Assembly (NCBI GenBank): GCA_019454225.1
Contig: CP075370.1
Location: 672,001 to 736,000, forward strand
Reading direction: 5' to 3'
Length of the DNA stretch: 64,000 nucleotides
Source of the DNA: Paracoccaceae bacterium
Lineage (GTDB): Bacteria > Pseudomonadota > Alphaproteobacteria > Rhodobacterales > Rhodobacteraceae
Both the position numbers and the translations under genes were made by a program. Positions 9,359 through 19,271 of the stretch are shown here, piece by piece. The notes beneath the pieces were generated by a model. The model did no database searches and was not told the origin of the DNA. It saw only the letters and a program-made list of their open reading frames with translations. Position 1 is the first letter of the stretch, and every line of letters begins with the position of its first letter.

Positions 9359-10881
9359 CCGCCCTGACCCTGACGCCGGGCGCCACCACGCTGGCGCAGC
9401 TTGAAAACCTGTGGCGCGAGGGGCTGGCCGCACGGCTGGATCCCGCTGCGCGGCCAGATGTCGAGGCGGCCGCAGCGCAGGTCGCGGAAGCTGCCAGGGG
9501 TGAAACGGCGGTCTATGGCGTCAACACGGGCTTCGGCAAGCTGGCGTCCGTGAAGATCGCGGCCGAAGACACCGCTACCCTGCAACGCAACCTGATCCTG
9601 TCGCACTGCTGCGGTGTGGGCGAGCCGCTGGAAGAAGCGACAACGCGGCTGATGATGGCACTGAAGCTTCTGTCACTCGGGCGCGGCGCATCCGGCGTGC
9701 GGTGGGACATCATCGCACAGATCGAGGGCATGCTGGCTGCGGGGGTAACGCCGGTGGTGCCCGGTCAGGGGTCGGTCGGTGCGTCGGGCGATCTGGCCCC
9801 GCTTGCCCATATGACCGCCACGATGATCGGGGCCGGACAGGCCACCTATCGGGGCCGCCGGATGGACAGCGCGGCGGCCCTGGCGGCGGCCGGGCTGACA
9901 CCCGTGACGCTAGGCCCCAAGGAGGGCCTGGGCCTGATCAACGGCACGCAGTTTTCCACTGCACTCGCGCTGGCCGGGCTGTTCGACGCCTGGCGAAATG
10001 CGGCCAGTTCGCTTGTCACCGCCAGCCTGTCGACCGACGCGATCATGGGATCGACGGCACCACTTCAGCCCGAGATCCACACGCTGCGCGGACACCGTGG
10101 CCAGATCGAGGTGGCCGAGCGGATGCGGGCGCTCATGGCCGGATCGGTCATCCGTGAAAGCCATCGTGAAGGCGACAGCCGGGTGCAGGACCCCTACTGC
10201 ATCCGCTGCCAGCCGCAGGTGGCAGGCGCGGCGGTCGACCTGCTGCGGTTTGCGGCCACGACGCTGGAAACCGAGGCAAACGCGGTCACGGACAACCCGC
10301 TGGTGATCGGCGCGGGCATCATCTCGGGCGGAAACTTCCATGCCGAGCCTGTCGCCTTTGCCGCCGACATCATCGCGCTGGCAGTGGCCGAGATCGGCGC
10401 CATCGCGCAGCGGCGCGTGGCACTGATGGTCGATCCGACGCTGAGCCATGACCTGCCGCCGTTCCTGACACCCGATCCGGGCCTGAACTCCGGCTTCATG
10501 ATCGCCGAGGTGACGACGGCGGCCCTGATGAGCGAGAACAAGCATCTGGCGACCCCCTGTTCGACCGACAGCACGCCGACATCGGCCAATCAGGAAGATC
10601 ACGTCAGCATGGCCGCGCACGGTGCGCGCAGGCTGGGCAGGATGAATGCCAACCTGTCCGTCATCCTCGGGGTCGAGGCCCTGTGCGCGGCCCAGGGGAT
10701 CGAATGCCGTTCGCCTCTGGTCACCTCGGGGCCGCTGCAATCGGTTCTGGCGGCAGTGCGTGCCGTATCGCCCCGACTGGAGGCCGACCGCTACCTCGCG
10801 CCCGACATCGAGGCGGCAAGCCGGCTGGTTCGTGACGGCGGCCTGGTCACCGCCGGCGGAATTGCGGAGTTCAGCCTGTGA
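9355..10881 (+). CDS. hutH: HutH, histidine ammonia-lyase
   Basis: This 508-residue enzyme carries the Ala-Ser-Gly triad (residues 143-145, in [13 protein letters not shown]) that cyclises to the MIO electrophile of aromatic amino acid ammonia-lyases. YGVNTGFG near residue 54 and the [10 protein letters not shown] segment are further family signatures. It removes ammonia from L-histidine to give urocanate, the first step of the pathway. Length is normal. It overlaps hutI and hutG by four bases each (ATGA and GTGA), so translation is coupled along the operon. Confidence 0.97.
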   Translation: MTALTLTPGATTLAQLENLWREGLAARLDPAARPDVEAAAAQVAEAARGETAVYGVNTGFGKLASVKIAAEDTATLQRNLILSHCCGVGEPLEEATTRLMMALKLLSLGRGASGVRWDIIAQIEGMLAAGVTPVVPGQGSVGASGDLAPLAHMTATMIGAGQATYRGRRMDSAAALAAAGLTPVTLGPKEGLGLINGTQFSTALALAGLFDAWRNAASSLVTASLSTDAIMGSTAPLQPEIHTLRGHRGQIEVAERMRALMAGSVIRESHREGDSRVQDPYCIRCQPQVAGAAVDLLRFAATTLETEANAVTDNPLVIGAGIISGGNFHAEPVAFAADIIALAVAEIGAIAQRRVALMVDPTLSHDLPPFLTPDPGLNSGFMIAEVTTAALMSENKHLATPCSTDSTPTSANQEDHVSMAAHGARRLGRMNANLSVILGVEALCAAQGIECRSPLVTSGPLQSVLAAVRAVSPRLEADRYLAPDIEAASRLVRDGGLVTAGGIAEFSL

Positions 10882-11672
10882 CCCCGGTCGAGGTCATCCA
10901 GGGTGACAGCCCCGTCGTGCTGGGTCTGCCGCACACCGGCACACATGTTCCGGAGCGCATCAGAAACCGGCTGAACGACCGGGGTCGGCAGTTGACGGAT
11001 ACCGACTGGCATGTCGAGCGGCTCTACGATGGCCTGCTGCCGGGGGCGACCACGGTCCGCGCCACGTTCCACCGCTATGTGATCGACGCGAACCGCCCGC
11101 CGGACGACTCAAGCCTCTATCCCGGGCAGAACACCACCGGGCTGGTGCCGCTGACCGATTTCGACGGCGAACCGCTTTGGACCGATGTGCCCGACGCAGC
11201 CGAGATCGAGGCACGGCGAGCGGCGTTTCACGCGACCTACCATGCCGCGCTTGCAGCGGAGATCGCACGGGTACGCGCCCGGCATGGCGTGGCGATCCTG
11301 TATGACTGCCATTCGATCCGCTCGCGCATCCCGTTCCTGTTTTCCGGCACGTTGCCCGACTTCAATATCGGCACGGCCGATGGCGCCGCCTGCGACGGCC
11401 GCATCGCAGAGACGCTGTTGTCGGCACTTGTCGGAGCGGACGGGTTCTCGTCGGTCCTGAACGGCCGGTTCAAGGGCGGCTGGACAACACGGCACTACGG
11501 CCGCCCGGGCGACGGGGTCCATGCCGTGCAGATGGAACTGGCCCAGTCCACGCATCTTGAGACCGAAACGCCGCCCTTCGCCTACTCGTCCGCCAAGGCC
11601 GCGATCCTGCGCCCGATCCTGTCCAACCTGCTGCGCCGGCTTGCCGCGCTGGCCCACGTCCTGAGGTCCTGA
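10878..11672 (+). CDS. hutG: HutG, N-formylglutamate amidohydrolase
   Basis: The 264-residue product belongs to the N-formylglutamate deformylase family (PF05013). LPHTGTHVP near the start and LYDCHSIRS near residue 140 carry probable metal ligands, and [10 protein letters not shown] is a late conserved segment. It releases formate and L-glutamate from N-formylglutamate made by HutF. The GTG start lies inside the hutH stop codon. Its presence beside HutF confirms the deiminase/deformylase variant of the hut pathway rather than the one-step formiminoglutamase route. Confidence 0.94.
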   Translation: MTPVEVIQGDSPVVLGLPHTGTHVPERIRNRLNDRGRQLTDTDWHVERLYDGLLPGATTVRATFHRYVIDANRPPDDSSLYPGQNTTGLVPLTDFDGEPLWTDVPDAAEIEARRAAFHATYHAALAAEIARVRARHGVAILYDCHSIRSRIPFLFSGTLPDFNIGTADGAACDGRIAETLLSALVGADGFSSVLNGRFKGGWTTRHYGRPGDGVHAVQMELAQSTHLETETPPFAYSSAKAAILRPILSNLLRRLAALAHVLRS

Positions 11673-11674
11673 TC

Positions 11675-13360
11675 ATGAACAACCCGCGTCACAACACCCG
11701 CGACATATTTCCTGCCACCGGCACCGAGATCACCGCGAAAAGCTGGCTGACCGAGGCGCCGCTGCGGATGCTGATGAACAACCTGCATCCCGACGTCGCC
11801 GAGAACCCGCACGAGCTGGTCGTCTATGGCGGCATTGGCCGTGCAGCCCGCACCTGGGAGGATTTCGACCAGATCTGCGCCAGCCTGCGTGAACTGGAGG
11901 CCGATCAGACCTTGCTGGTACAATCGGGCAAGCCGGTGGGCGTGTTCCGCACCCACAAGGATGCCCCGCGCGTGCTGATCGCCAACTCGAACCTCGTGCC
12001 GCATTGGGCAACCTGGGACCATTTCAACGAACTCGACCGCAGGGGCTTGGCCATGTACGGCCAGATGACTGCGGGCTCGTGGATCTACATCGGCACGCAG
12101 GGCATTGTGCAGGGCACCTATGAGACCTTTGCCGAAGCCGGGCGGCAGCATTACGGCGGGTCGCTCAAGGGCCGCTGGATTCTGACGGGCGGCCTGGGTG
12201 GCATGGGTGGCGCGCAACCGCTTGCGGCGGTGATGGCAGGGGCCTGCTGCCTGGCGGTTGAATGCGACGAGACGCGCGCGGATTTCCGCATCCGCACCCG
12301 GTACTGCGACGCCAAGGCGCATACCCTGGACGAAGCCCTGGCCATGATCGACACATGGACAAGGGCGGGCGAGGCGAAGTCGGTCGCGCTGATCGGCAAC
12401 GCCGCCGACGTGTTCCCCGAGATCCTTGCGCGGATGAAGGCGGGCGGCATGCGCCCCGACATCGTGACCGACCAGACCTCGGCGCATGACCCGGTGCATG
12501 GCTACCTGCCGCAGGGCTGGACCGTGGGAGAGTGGCGCGCCATGCAGGAAACCGACCCGAAGGCCGTGGAGAAGGCCGCCCGCGCCAGCATGCGGGCGCA
12601 TGTGGCGGCGATGGTCGAGTTCTGGAACGCAGGCGTGCCGACGCTGGACTATGGCAACAACATCCGGCAGGTCGCGCAGGAGGAGGGGCTGGAAAACGCC
12701 TTCGCCTTCCCGGGCTTCGTGCCCGCCTACATCCGGCCGCTGTTCTGCCGCGGGATCGGGCCGTTCCGCTGGGCGGCGCTGTCTGGCGACCCCGAGGACA
12801 TCTACAAGACCGACGCCCGGATGAAGGAACTGTTCCCCGAGAATGCCCATCTGCACAACTGGCTGGACATGGCGCGCGACCGCATCGCGTTCCAGGGCCT
12901 GCCCGCGCGCATCATGTGGATCGGTCTGGGCGACCGGCACCGCGCCGGTCTGGCCATCAACGACATGGTCCGCAAGGGCGAGTTGAAGGCCCCCGTGGTG
13001 ATCGGGCGCGACCATCTGGACAGCGGATCGGTCGCCAGCCCCAACCGCGAAACCGAGGCAATGAAGGACGGGTCGGATGCCGTATCCGATTGGCCGCTGC
13101 TCAACGCGCTTCTGAATTGTGCATCGGGTGCCACATGGGTCAGTCTGCATCACGGTGGCGGCGTCGGAATGGGGTTCAGCCAGCATTCCGGTATGGTCAT
13201 CTGCTGTGACGGCACTGACGATGCGGACCGACGCATCGCCAACGTCCTGTGGAACGACCCCGCGACCGGTGTGATGCGTCATGCCGATGCGGGCTACGAT
13301 ATCGCGCTGGATTGCGCCCGCGAACACGGCCTGAACCTGCCGGCCATCCTGAAACGCTGA
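11675..13360 (+). CDS. hutU: HutU, urocanate hydratase
   Basis: The 561-residue enzyme shows the NAD-binding [15 protein letters not shown] region (about residues 169-183) and the long conserved blocks of urocanase, including [18 protein letters not shown]. It hydrates urocanate to imidazolonepropionate using tightly bound NAD+ as an electrophile. It starts two bases after hutG with a GAGG site eight bases upstream. It is the last hut enzyme, and the TRAP transporter follows after only 58 bases with no visible terminator. Confidence 0.97.
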   Translation: MNNPRHNTRDIFPATGTEITAKSWLTEAPLRMLMNNLHPDVAENPHELVVYGGIGRAARTWEDFDQICASLRELEADQTLLVQSGKPVGVFRTHKDAPRVLIANSNLVPHWATWDHFNELDRRGLAMYGQMTAGSWIYIGTQGIVQGTYETFAEAGRQHYGGSLKGRWILTGGLGGMGGAQPLAAVMAGACCLAVECDETRADFRIRTRYCDAKAHTLDEALAMIDTWTRAGEAKSVALIGNAADVFPEILARMKAGGMRPDIVTDQTSAHDPVHGYLPQGWTVGEWRAMQETDPKAVEKAARASMRAHVAAMVEFWNAGVPTLDYGNNIRQVAQEEGLENAFAFPGFVPAYIRPLFCRGIGPFRWAALSGDPEDIYKTDARMKELFPENAHLHNWLDMARDRIAFQGLPARIMWIGLGDRHRAGLAINDMVRKGELKAPVVIGRDHLDSGSVASPNRETEAMKDGSDAVSDWPLLNALLNCASGATWVSLHHGGGVGMGFSQHSGMVICCDGTDDADRRIANVLWNDPATGVMRHADAGYDIALDCAREHGLNLPAILKR

Positions 13361-13418
13361 CCGGTCAAGGACGGCGACAGGCCACAAGAACCGAACGAAA
13401 ACCAGCAAGGAGAGACCC

Positions 13419-14510
13419 ATGAAACGACGCTCATTCATTGCAACCGCCGGCATCGGCGCCGCTGCCGCGACGCTGGCGGCCCCGGCCATCGCGCAGGATG
13501 TCCGCAAATGGCGCCTCGTCTCTGCCTGGCCGCGCAATCTGCCCGGCCCTGGCGTCGCGGCGCAGATGCTGGCCGACCGGATCACCGCCCTTTCCGGCGG
13601 GCGGATCGAGGTGGAACTGTTCGCAGCCGGCGAGATCGTGCCAGGCCCGGGCGTATTCGACGCGGTCGCCGAAGGCACTGCCGAGATCTATCATGCCGTG
13701 CCCGCCTACTGGGGATCAAAGTCCAAGGGCATCCTGTTGTTCGGCAGCCAGCCGCTGGGCCTGACGGCCATCGAACAGCACGGCTGGATGCTGCACGGCG
13801 GCGGCCAGGCGCTCTACGACGAGATGTACGGCCGCTTCGGGCTCAAGCCGTTCCTCTGCGGCAACTCGGGCCCGCAATGGGCAGGGTGGTTCCGCAGCGA
13901 GATCACCTCGCTCGATGACCTGAAGGGGCTGAAGTACCGCACCACGGGTCTCAACTCGGAGGTGATGTCCAAGCTTGGCGTGGCCGTCGAGGCGATGTCC
14001 GGCCCGGCGATGTTCCAGGCGTTGCAGTCGGGTGCGCTGGATGCGGGCGAGTTCATCGGGCCGTGGTCGGACAGCGCGCTGGGGCTTCAGCAGGTGGCCA
14101 AGAACTACTACGGACCGGGTGTCGGGGAACCGTCATCCGCCGAAGAATGCGCAGTGAACCTGGCGGTGTGGAACGACCTGCCGGATGACCTGAAGCAGGC
14201 GGTGACCTATGCGGCCGAAAGCCTCTACAACCCGGTGCTGACCGAGTACAACACCAAGCATGCGCTCGCCCTGCGCGAACTGGTCAGCCAGCATGGCGTG
14301 ACCGTGCGCGAGTGGCCCGAAGAGATCATCGTGGCGATGGGCAACGCCATGGGCGAGGTCATCGCCGACCTGCGTGCATCGGACGACGAACTGGTCGTGC
14401 GGATCACCGAAAGCTTCCTCGCGTATCGCAAGCTGATGGTCGAATACATGCCCCACGCCGACAGTGGCCAGATGGTCGCACGGGGACTCGGCTACAACTA
14501 CGGCGGCTGA
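13419..14510 (+). CDS. TRAP transporter substrate-binding protein, TakP-like DctP family
   Basis: This 363-residue protein begins MKRRSFIATAGIG, a twin-arginine signal with cleavage after APAIAQ, so it is periplasmic and probably exported folded. The mature part aligns in pattern with TakP (alpha-keto-acid binding) of Rhodobacter: AAGEIVPGPGVFDAVAEGTAE near the N-terminus, GWFRSEI with the conserved substrate-contacting arginine, and the ALQSGALDAGEFIGPW block. An AAGGAGAG ribosome-binding site precedes the ATG. It follows hutU closely, so histidine, urocanate or a related organic anion is a plausible ligand; this is inference from context. The ligand class cannot be read directly. Confidence 0.9.
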   Translation: MKRRSFIATAGIGAAAATLAAPAIAQDVRKWRLVSAWPRNLPGPGVAAQMLADRITALSGGRIEVELFAAGEIVPGPGVFDAVAEGTAEIYHAVPAYWGSKSKGILLFGSQPLGLTAIEQHGWMLHGGGQALYDEMYGRFGLKPFLCGNSGPQWAGWFRSEITSLDDLKGLKYRTTGLNSEVMSKLGVAVEAMSGPAMFQALQSGALDAGEFIGPWSDSALGLQQVAKNYYGPGVGEPSSAEECAVNLAVWNDLPDDLKQAVTYAAESLYNPVLTEYNTKHALALRELVSQHGVTVREWPEEIIVAMGNAMGEVIADLRASDDELVVRITESFLAYRKLMVEYMPHADSGQMVARGLGYNYGG

Positions 14511-14518
14511 CACGCGAT

Positions 14519-14543
14519 CCGGGCGGGGATGTTCCCCGCCCGG
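14519..14543 (+). other. Stem-loop between TRAP binding protein and small permease
   Basis: A perfect 11-bp inverted repeat (arms 14519-14529 and 14533-14543) with a three-base loop occupies the 55-bp gap after the binding-protein stop. No T-run follows, so it is not a classic terminator. Such hairpins after binding-protein genes commonly protect the upstream mRNA from 3' decay or attenuate transcription, which keeps the binding protein in excess over the membrane subunits. Confidence 0.75.
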
Positions 14544-14565
14544 CCTGGCCATTGGAAAGACGCGC

Positions 14566-15066
14566 ATGGAACGGATCGCAGACGGGCTGGACCGGATCAA
14601 CCGCATGGTCGGCGCGGTCGTGATGTGGGCGGCGCTTGCCATGGTGTTGCTGCAGTTCGGCATCGTGCTGCTACGCTATGTCTTCGGCTATTCGTCGATC
14701 TTCCTGAACGAAGGCGTGCTCTACCTGCATGCTTCGCTTTTCATGCTGGGGGCGGGCTATACCGCCTTGATGAACGGCCATGTGCGCGTCGACATCTTTT
14801 ATGCGGGCATGACCGCGCGGCGTAAGGCCATGGTCGACATCTTCGGCCATCTGGTGCTGCTCGCCCCGTCGCTGGTCGTGCTTCTGTACTGGTCGTGGCC
14901 GACCGTCAGCCGATCCTGGGCAATCCGCGAAGGGGCGATCTCAGTCGGCGGCATCCCGGCATCATACCTGCTGAAAACCCTGATACCCGCGTTCTGCGTG
15001 CTTCTGCTGGCGCAGGGCCTGTCTGCCCTCATCCGTGACATGATCCGCCTGAAGGACAGGACATGA
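14566..15066 (+). CDS. TRAP transporter small permease, DctQ family
   Basis: The 166-residue product has four predicted membrane helices (about residues 17-38, 48-69, 87-107, 128-150), the standard DctQ topology. A longer frame exists, but the ATG at 14566 clears the upstream hairpin and gives the usual length and N-terminus (MERIADGLDRIN). It pairs with the large permease, whose start overlaps its stop by four bases. Together with the binding protein it forms a sodium- or proton-driven importer that needs no ATP. Confidence 0.92.
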   Translation: MERIADGLDRINRMVGAVVMWAALAMVLLQFGIVLLRYVFGYSSIFLNEGVLYLHASLFMLGAGYTALMNGHVRVDIFYAGMTARRKAMVDIFGHLVLLAPSLVVLLYWSWPTVSRSWAIREGAISVGGIPASYLLKTLIPAFCVLLLAQGLSALIRDMIRLKDRT

Positions 15067-16613
15067 CCCTTCCGCTTGACCTGCTGATGTTCGCGGCGCT
15101 GATCGCGGTGATCCTGCTGGGCTATCCGGTTGCGTTCTCCATTGCCGGCGTGGCCACGGCCTTTGCGCTGCTGGGCCATCTGACGGGCGACTTCCAGTTG
15201 AACCTGATGGGCGCACTGGGACAGCGGTTCTTTGCGGTGCTGACCAACCCGGTGCTGACGGCGATACCGCTGTTCGTGCTCATGGGCGTGGTTCTGGAGA
15301 GGTCCCGCATCGCCGAGGAACTGCTGGAGACGATGGGGCGCCTGTTTGGCGGCATCCGCGGCGGTCTGGGTGTGTCGGTCATGCTGGTAGGCGCGCTTCT
15401 GGCGGCCTCGACCGGTATCGTGGGCGCAACCGTGGTGGCCATGGGCATGATCGCCCTGCCTGCCATGCTGCGCAATGGCTACAACCCCCGCCTGGCATCG
15501 GGCATGGTCTGCACTGCCGGAACGCTGGGCCAGATCATTCCGCCCTCGACCCTTCTCATCATCCTTGCCGAGGTGATGTCATCCGCCTTCCAGCAGGCGC
15601 AGTACAAGCAGGGCAAGTTTTCCATCGAGACGATCTCGGTCGGCCAGACCTTTGCGGCAGCCCTGGTGCCCGGACTGCTGCTGGTGATGATCTATATCCT
15701 CTACATCCTGGGGCGCGCGTGGCTGATCCCGGGCGACGCGCCCGCGATGCGTGAAACAGCACAGAAACCGGCAGGGCGCGAGATTGCGGCTGCCATCCTG
15801 CCACCGGTGCTGCTGATCTTTGCCGTGCTCGGCGCGATCCTTGGCGGCATCGCATCACCCAACGAGGCGGCAGCGGTGGGGGCAATCGGGGCGATCCTGC
15901 TTGCGGGACTGAAGCAGGGCGCGCCGCGGTGGCTGATCCTTGCGGGGGCGGCGTCGCTGCTGGCGCTGGCGGTCGCGGCGGGGATGGCGCCTGTCCGTCT
16001 GCAGCGGTCCGACGCCGGAACGGCACAGTATGCCATTGCTGCGGTCTATTCCGGCCTGGCCATCATCGGTATTGCCGCCATCGGTGCGGCCCTGCTGGCC
16101 ACCTTCAGACGCGGCATCGCACTCGCGGCGATGGGACAGACGATGGTGGTCACCTCGATGATCTTCGCCACCATCCTGATGGCTTCGTATTTCTCGCTGG
16201 TCTTCGTAGGTCTGGGGGGCGAGCACCGGGTTGCGGCCATCCTGACGGCACTGCCCGGCGGGCCGACCGGGGCGCTGTTCTTTGCAATGGCCTTCATCTT
16301 CGTTCTCGGCTTCTTTCTGGATTTTGTCGAAATCTCGGTCATCCTGCTGCCGCTCCTGGTGCCGCCGCTGATCCTGATGGGGCATGATCCGATCTGGCTG
16401 GCCGTGCTTATCGCCGTGAACCTGCAGACCTCCTTCCTGACGCCACCTTTCGGATTCTCGCTGTTCTACCTGCGGGGCGCTGCACCGCCCAGCATCACCA
16501 CGGGCATGATCTATCAGGGCGTCGTGCCTTTTATCCTGTTGCAGATCGTGGCGATGGCGCTCATCTGGCTGATGCCGGGGACAAGCACCTGGCTGCCCCG
16601 TGCCGTGTTCTAG
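15063..16613 (+). CDS. TRAP transporter large permease, DctM family
   Basis: This 516-residue, strongly hydrophobic protein has roughly a dozen membrane helices and the DctM pattern. A glycine-rich GALLAASTGIVGATVVAMGMIALPAML block lies around residues 105-135 and a NLQTSFLTPPFGFSLFY block near the C-terminus. It is longer than the ~430-residue minimal DctM, because of a loop around residues 170-240 and an extra helical segment near 290-360, as in the TakP-type subgroup. It is the ion-coupled transport channel of the system encoded by the two genes before it. Confidence 0.93.
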   Translation: MTLPLDLLMFAALIAVILLGYPVAFSIAGVATAFALLGHLTGDFQLNLMGALGQRFFAVLTNPVLTAIPLFVLMGVVLERSRIAEELLETMGRLFGGIRGGLGVSVMLVGALLAASTGIVGATVVAMGMIALPAMLRNGYNPRLASGMVCTAGTLGQIIPPSTLLIILAEVMSSAFQQAQYKQGKFSIETISVGQTFAAALVPGLLLVMIYILYILGRAWLIPGDAPAMRETAQKPAGREIAAAILPPVLLIFAVLGAILGGIASPNEAAAVGAIGAILLAGLKQGAPRWLILAGAASLLALAVAAGMAPVRLQRSDAGTAQYAIAAVYSGLAIIGIAAIGAALLATFRRGIALAAMGQTMVVTSMIFATILMASYFSLVFVGLGGEHRVAAILTALPGGPTGALFFAMAFIFVLGFFLDFVEISVILLPLLVPPLILMGHDPIWLAVLIAVNLQTSFLTPPFGFSLFYLRGAAPPSITTGMIYQGVVPFILLQIVAMALIWLMPGTSTWLPRAVF

Positions 16614-16934
16614 GCGCTCGACCCGCAGGTTGCGGATTGGCAGCAGACGGGCGACGGGCTTTGTGCACAGCGAAGGACCGGCACGATGCCCTGTCACGCC
16701 CGATCCAATGCGCGCGATGAGAGTTTCGCGCGCCGCGCAAGTGCTCAAGCTGCGCCGAAAGGCGCAAGCCAGCGACCGGTTCCGGTCGCATCGGGATGAA
16801 AGAGCAGTCGCAGGTCACGCGCTGTCTCCGGGCGTCAAGGCTCCGGGCGTCTCTCCAGATTCCGCGGCGGGAACTGGTTGACAGCTGTCAACCCGGCGAC
16901 GCCGTGATGGCCGCTGGGTTGCGCCGGGTCTGGA
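16614..16934. other. 321-bp gap between convergent genes
   Basis: This gap separates the 3' ends of the TRAP large permease and the aldehyde dehydrogenase. No convincing reading frame and no hairpin with a T-run was found. The one structured element is the perfect palindrome listed separately at 16876-16893. Confidence 0.6.
16876..16893. repeat. Perfect 18-bp palindrome
   Basis: GGTTGACAGCTGTCAACC reads identically on both strands. It lies 42 bases beyond the stop of the aldehyde dehydrogenase gene and 260 bases beyond the TRAP permease stop. It could be a protein-binding site or a weak bidirectional terminator hairpin (7-bp stem, AGCT loop). No T-run adjoins it. Function unknown. Confidence 0.7.
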
Positions 16935-18374
16935 TCAGGTCGCCATCTGCGTGACGAACTTGGTCACCAGATAGGCTTCGATCGCCTCCGACCCGCCCTC
17001 GGTGCCATAGCCGGAGTCGCGAACGCCGCCAAAGGGCACCTCGGGCAGGGCAAGTCCGATGTGGTTGATCGTCGTCATTCCGGCCTCGATCCCGCGCCCA
17101 AGGGCGTGCATCACCTCGGCCGACCGCGTGAAGGCATAGGATGCCAGCCCGAACGGCAGCCTGTTGGCCTCGGTCAGCGCCTCATCCAGCGTCGAGAAGC
17201 GATTGACGATCGCGACGGGGCCAAACGGTTCCTCATGCATGATGCGGGCATCCGGCGGCACCTCGGCCAGCACGGTGGGGGCATAGAAGTTGCCCGTGTT
17301 GCCGATCCTCTGACCGCCGGTCATCAGCCGTGCACCCCGATCGACGGCGTCGGTGACCAGCGTCTCCATTGCCTGCAGGCGGCGGTGGTTGGCCAGCGGT
17401 CCCATCTGGATGCCGTCCTCCAGCCCATTGCCGACCCGGATTGCGGCCATTCCGTGGGTCAGCTTTTCGAGGAACGGATCGAAGGCAGCACCCTGCACGA
17501 GGAACCGTGTGGGCGACACGCAGACCTGCCCTGCGTTGCGGCATTTCGTGGCGGCCAGCAGCGTTGCAGCCTTGTCCACGTCGGCGTCCTCGAACACCAG
17601 GACGGGCGCATGCCCACCCAGTTCCATCGTCGCGCGCTTCATGTGCTGACCGGCCAGGGCGGCAAGATGCTTGCCGACGGGCGTCGATCCGGTGAACGAG
17701 ATCTTGCGGATCACCGGATGCGGGATCAGGTATTCCGAGATCTCGGCGGGCACGCCGTAGACCAGGCCCACCGTGCCGACCGGCACGCCGGCGTCGACAA
17801 AGGCGCGGATCAGGGCCGCCGGTGCGGCTGGCGTTTCCTCGGGTGCCTTGACGATGATCGAACACCCGGCGGCAAGCGCGCCGGACAGCTTGCGCACGAC
17901 CTGATTGATCGGAAAATTCCACGGGGTGAAGGCCGCGACCGGCCCGACCGGCAACTTCATCGTCATCTGCGTGACGCCGGGCACCCGCGCAGGGATGATC
18001 TGGCCATAGGTCCGGCGACCTTCCTCGGCGAACCAGTCGATGACATCCGCGCCGCTCATCACCTCGGCCCTGGCCTCGGCCAGTGGCTTGCCCTGTTCGC
18101 GGGTCATCATGCGGGCGATCGCGTCGGCGCGGTCACGCAACAGGTCTGCGGCGCGGCGCATGATACGGTAGCGATCAAAGACGCCGGTGCTGCTCCAGAC
18201 GGCAAAACCTGCCTGCGCGGCATCAAGCGCCGCGTCCAGATCGGCACGGCCTGCGTGGGCTACGGTGCCGATGACATCCCCGGTCGCGGGATCGACCACA
18301 TCGATGGTGCGGCCATCTGCGCTGTCGCGCCATTCACCTGCGATCAGAAGCTTCGTGTCTGGATAGTCGGTCAT
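16935..18374 (-). CDS. NAD(P)-dependent aldehyde dehydrogenase, succinate-semialdehyde dehydrogenase-like
   Basis: The 479-residue enzyme has the complete aldehyde dehydrogenase fold: FTPWNFP with the catalytic-site asparagine (153), FTGSTPVGK at the cofactor site, ELGGHAP with general base Glu251, and NAGQVC with nucleophile Cys285. The sequence type ([18 protein letters not shown]) resembles succinate- or alpha-ketoglutarate-semialdehyde dehydrogenases. It follows the IclR gene on the same strand by 33 bases, with AGGA before the ATG, so it is probably in the same transcript. It may oxidise an aldehyde made by the IclR-regulated pathway at 23.6-36.7 kb. Exact substrate unknown. Confidence 0.9.
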   Translation of the reverse strand: MTDYPDTKLLIAGEWRDSADGRTIDVVDPATGDVIGTVAHAGRADLDAALDAAQAGFAVWSSTGVFDRYRIMRRAADLLRDRADAIARMMTREQGKPLAEARAEVMSGADVIDWFAEEGRRTYGQIIPARVPGVTQMTMKLPVGPVAAFTPWNFPINQVVRKLSGALAAGCSIIVKAPEETPAAPAALIRAFVDAGVPVGTVGLVYGVPAEISEYLIPHPVIRKISFTGSTPVGKHLAALAGQHMKRATMELGGHAPVLVFEDADVDKAATLLAATKCRNAGQVCVSPTRFLVQGAAFDPFLEKLTHGMAAIRVGNGLEDGIQMGPLANHRRLQAMETLVTDAVDRGARLMTGGQRIGNTGNFYAPTVLAEVPPDARIMHEEPFGPVAIVNRFSTLDEALTEANRLPFGLASYAFTRSAEVMHALGRGIEAGMTTINHIGLALPEVPFGGVRDSGYGTEGGSEAIEAYLVTKFVTQMAT

Positions 18375-18407
18375 CGGGGTATCCTGATTATGCGTGTTTG
18401 CTGTGCC

Positions 18408-19163
18408 TCATGGCTGACCGCCATATCCCAACGCGGTCGATATCGCACGGGCCGCCGCCATTACGTTGGCCGAATATTGCAGAAGCTGCTTGCGTTTGAC
18501 ACGCGAGTCCGGCCCCGACAGGCCGATTGCACCCACAAGCTCGCCGGAACGCCCACGGATCGCGCAGGCGCAGGCCGCTATGCCGTCACGCCATTCGCCA
18601 TGCAGGACGATCGCATAGCCCTGCTCGCGGGCCAGCCGCACGTCGGCGCGCAGGGCGTCAAGGGTGGTGCGGGTGGTTTCGGTATAGCTGCGCAAGTGCG
18701 GCGCAAAGCGGTCAAGATAGCTTTCCGGCAACATTGCCAGCATGGCCTTTCCGGTCGCAACCGTGAAGGCGGGTGCCCGTGCCCCCACGCTGGTGTGGGC
18801 ACGGATGTGATGGGCGCTTTCGATCTTGTCGAGATAGACCACGTCGGTGCCGTCAAGGACCGAAAGATGGATCGTCTCGCCGGTGGTTTCGGCAAGCCGC
18901 GCCATGGCGGGCCGGGCAACCTTGATCAGGTCCATCCGGCGCATGACGTGGCTTCCCAGTTCCCAGATGCGGGTTGTCAACTCGTAGGTGCTATGCGGCG
19001 GAATCTGGCGCACGTATCCCTGGGCCATGAGCGTGGTCAGCAGGCGGTGGATGTTGCTTTTCGTCATCGACAGCTCGGCAGCAAGATCGGTGACACCGCG
19101 CGGCTGTTCGCTCAGGGCCAACGCCTCGATCAGTCGAAGGCCCTTGATGAAGGCTTTGTCCAT
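18408..19163 (-). CDS. IclR-family transcriptional regulator
   Basis: This 251-residue protein has an N-terminal winged helix (LAAELSMTKSNIHRLLTTL, about residues 28-46) and a C-terminal IclR effector domain with ATGKAMLA and the late GAIGLSGP motif. IclR proteins usually control adjacent catabolic operons by binding a small carboxylate. It lies downstream of the ABC importer genes, behind a hairpin, and upstream of the aldehyde dehydrogenase. It is the best candidate to bind the twin inverted repeats at 23343-23359 and 23539-23555, although I cannot show binding from sequence. Confidence 0.93.
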   Translation of the reverse strand: MDKAFIKGLRLIEALALSEQPRGVTDLAAELSMTKSNIHRLLTTLMAQGYVRQIPPHSTYELTTRIWELGSHVMRRMDLIKVARPAMARLAETTGETIHLSVLDGTDVVYLDKIESAHHIRAHTSVGARAPAFTVATGKAMLAMLPESYLDRFAPHLRSYTETTRTTLDALRADVRLAREQGYAIVLHGEWRDGIAACACAIRGRSGELVGAIGLSGPDSRVKRKQLLQYSANVMAAARAISTALGYGGQP

Positions 19164-19230
19164 TCGGCGACCGGCTCCCTGTCAGTGCTGCTGCATCATG
19201 GCGGGATCGCCCGACGAATCAACCGATTGC

Positions 19231-19258
19231 GGCGGCCGCCCCGGCGTGGGCGGCCGCC
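19231..19258 (-). terminator. Probable terminator or attenuator after ABC importer operon
   Basis: An 11-bp GC-only stem (arms 19231-19241 and 19248-19258) with a six-base loop lies 13 bases after the stop of the binding-protein gene. No T-run follows on the minus strand, so termination may be partial, allowing read-through into the IclR gene. Confidence 0.6.
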
Positions 19259-19271
19259 TGCCAGCCACGTG

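Noticed and set aside
11582-13678. 698-codon open frame antisense to hutU
   Set aside because: HutU is unmistakable on the plus strand; the antisense composition (rich in His, Arg, Pro, Gly) is typical of shadows.
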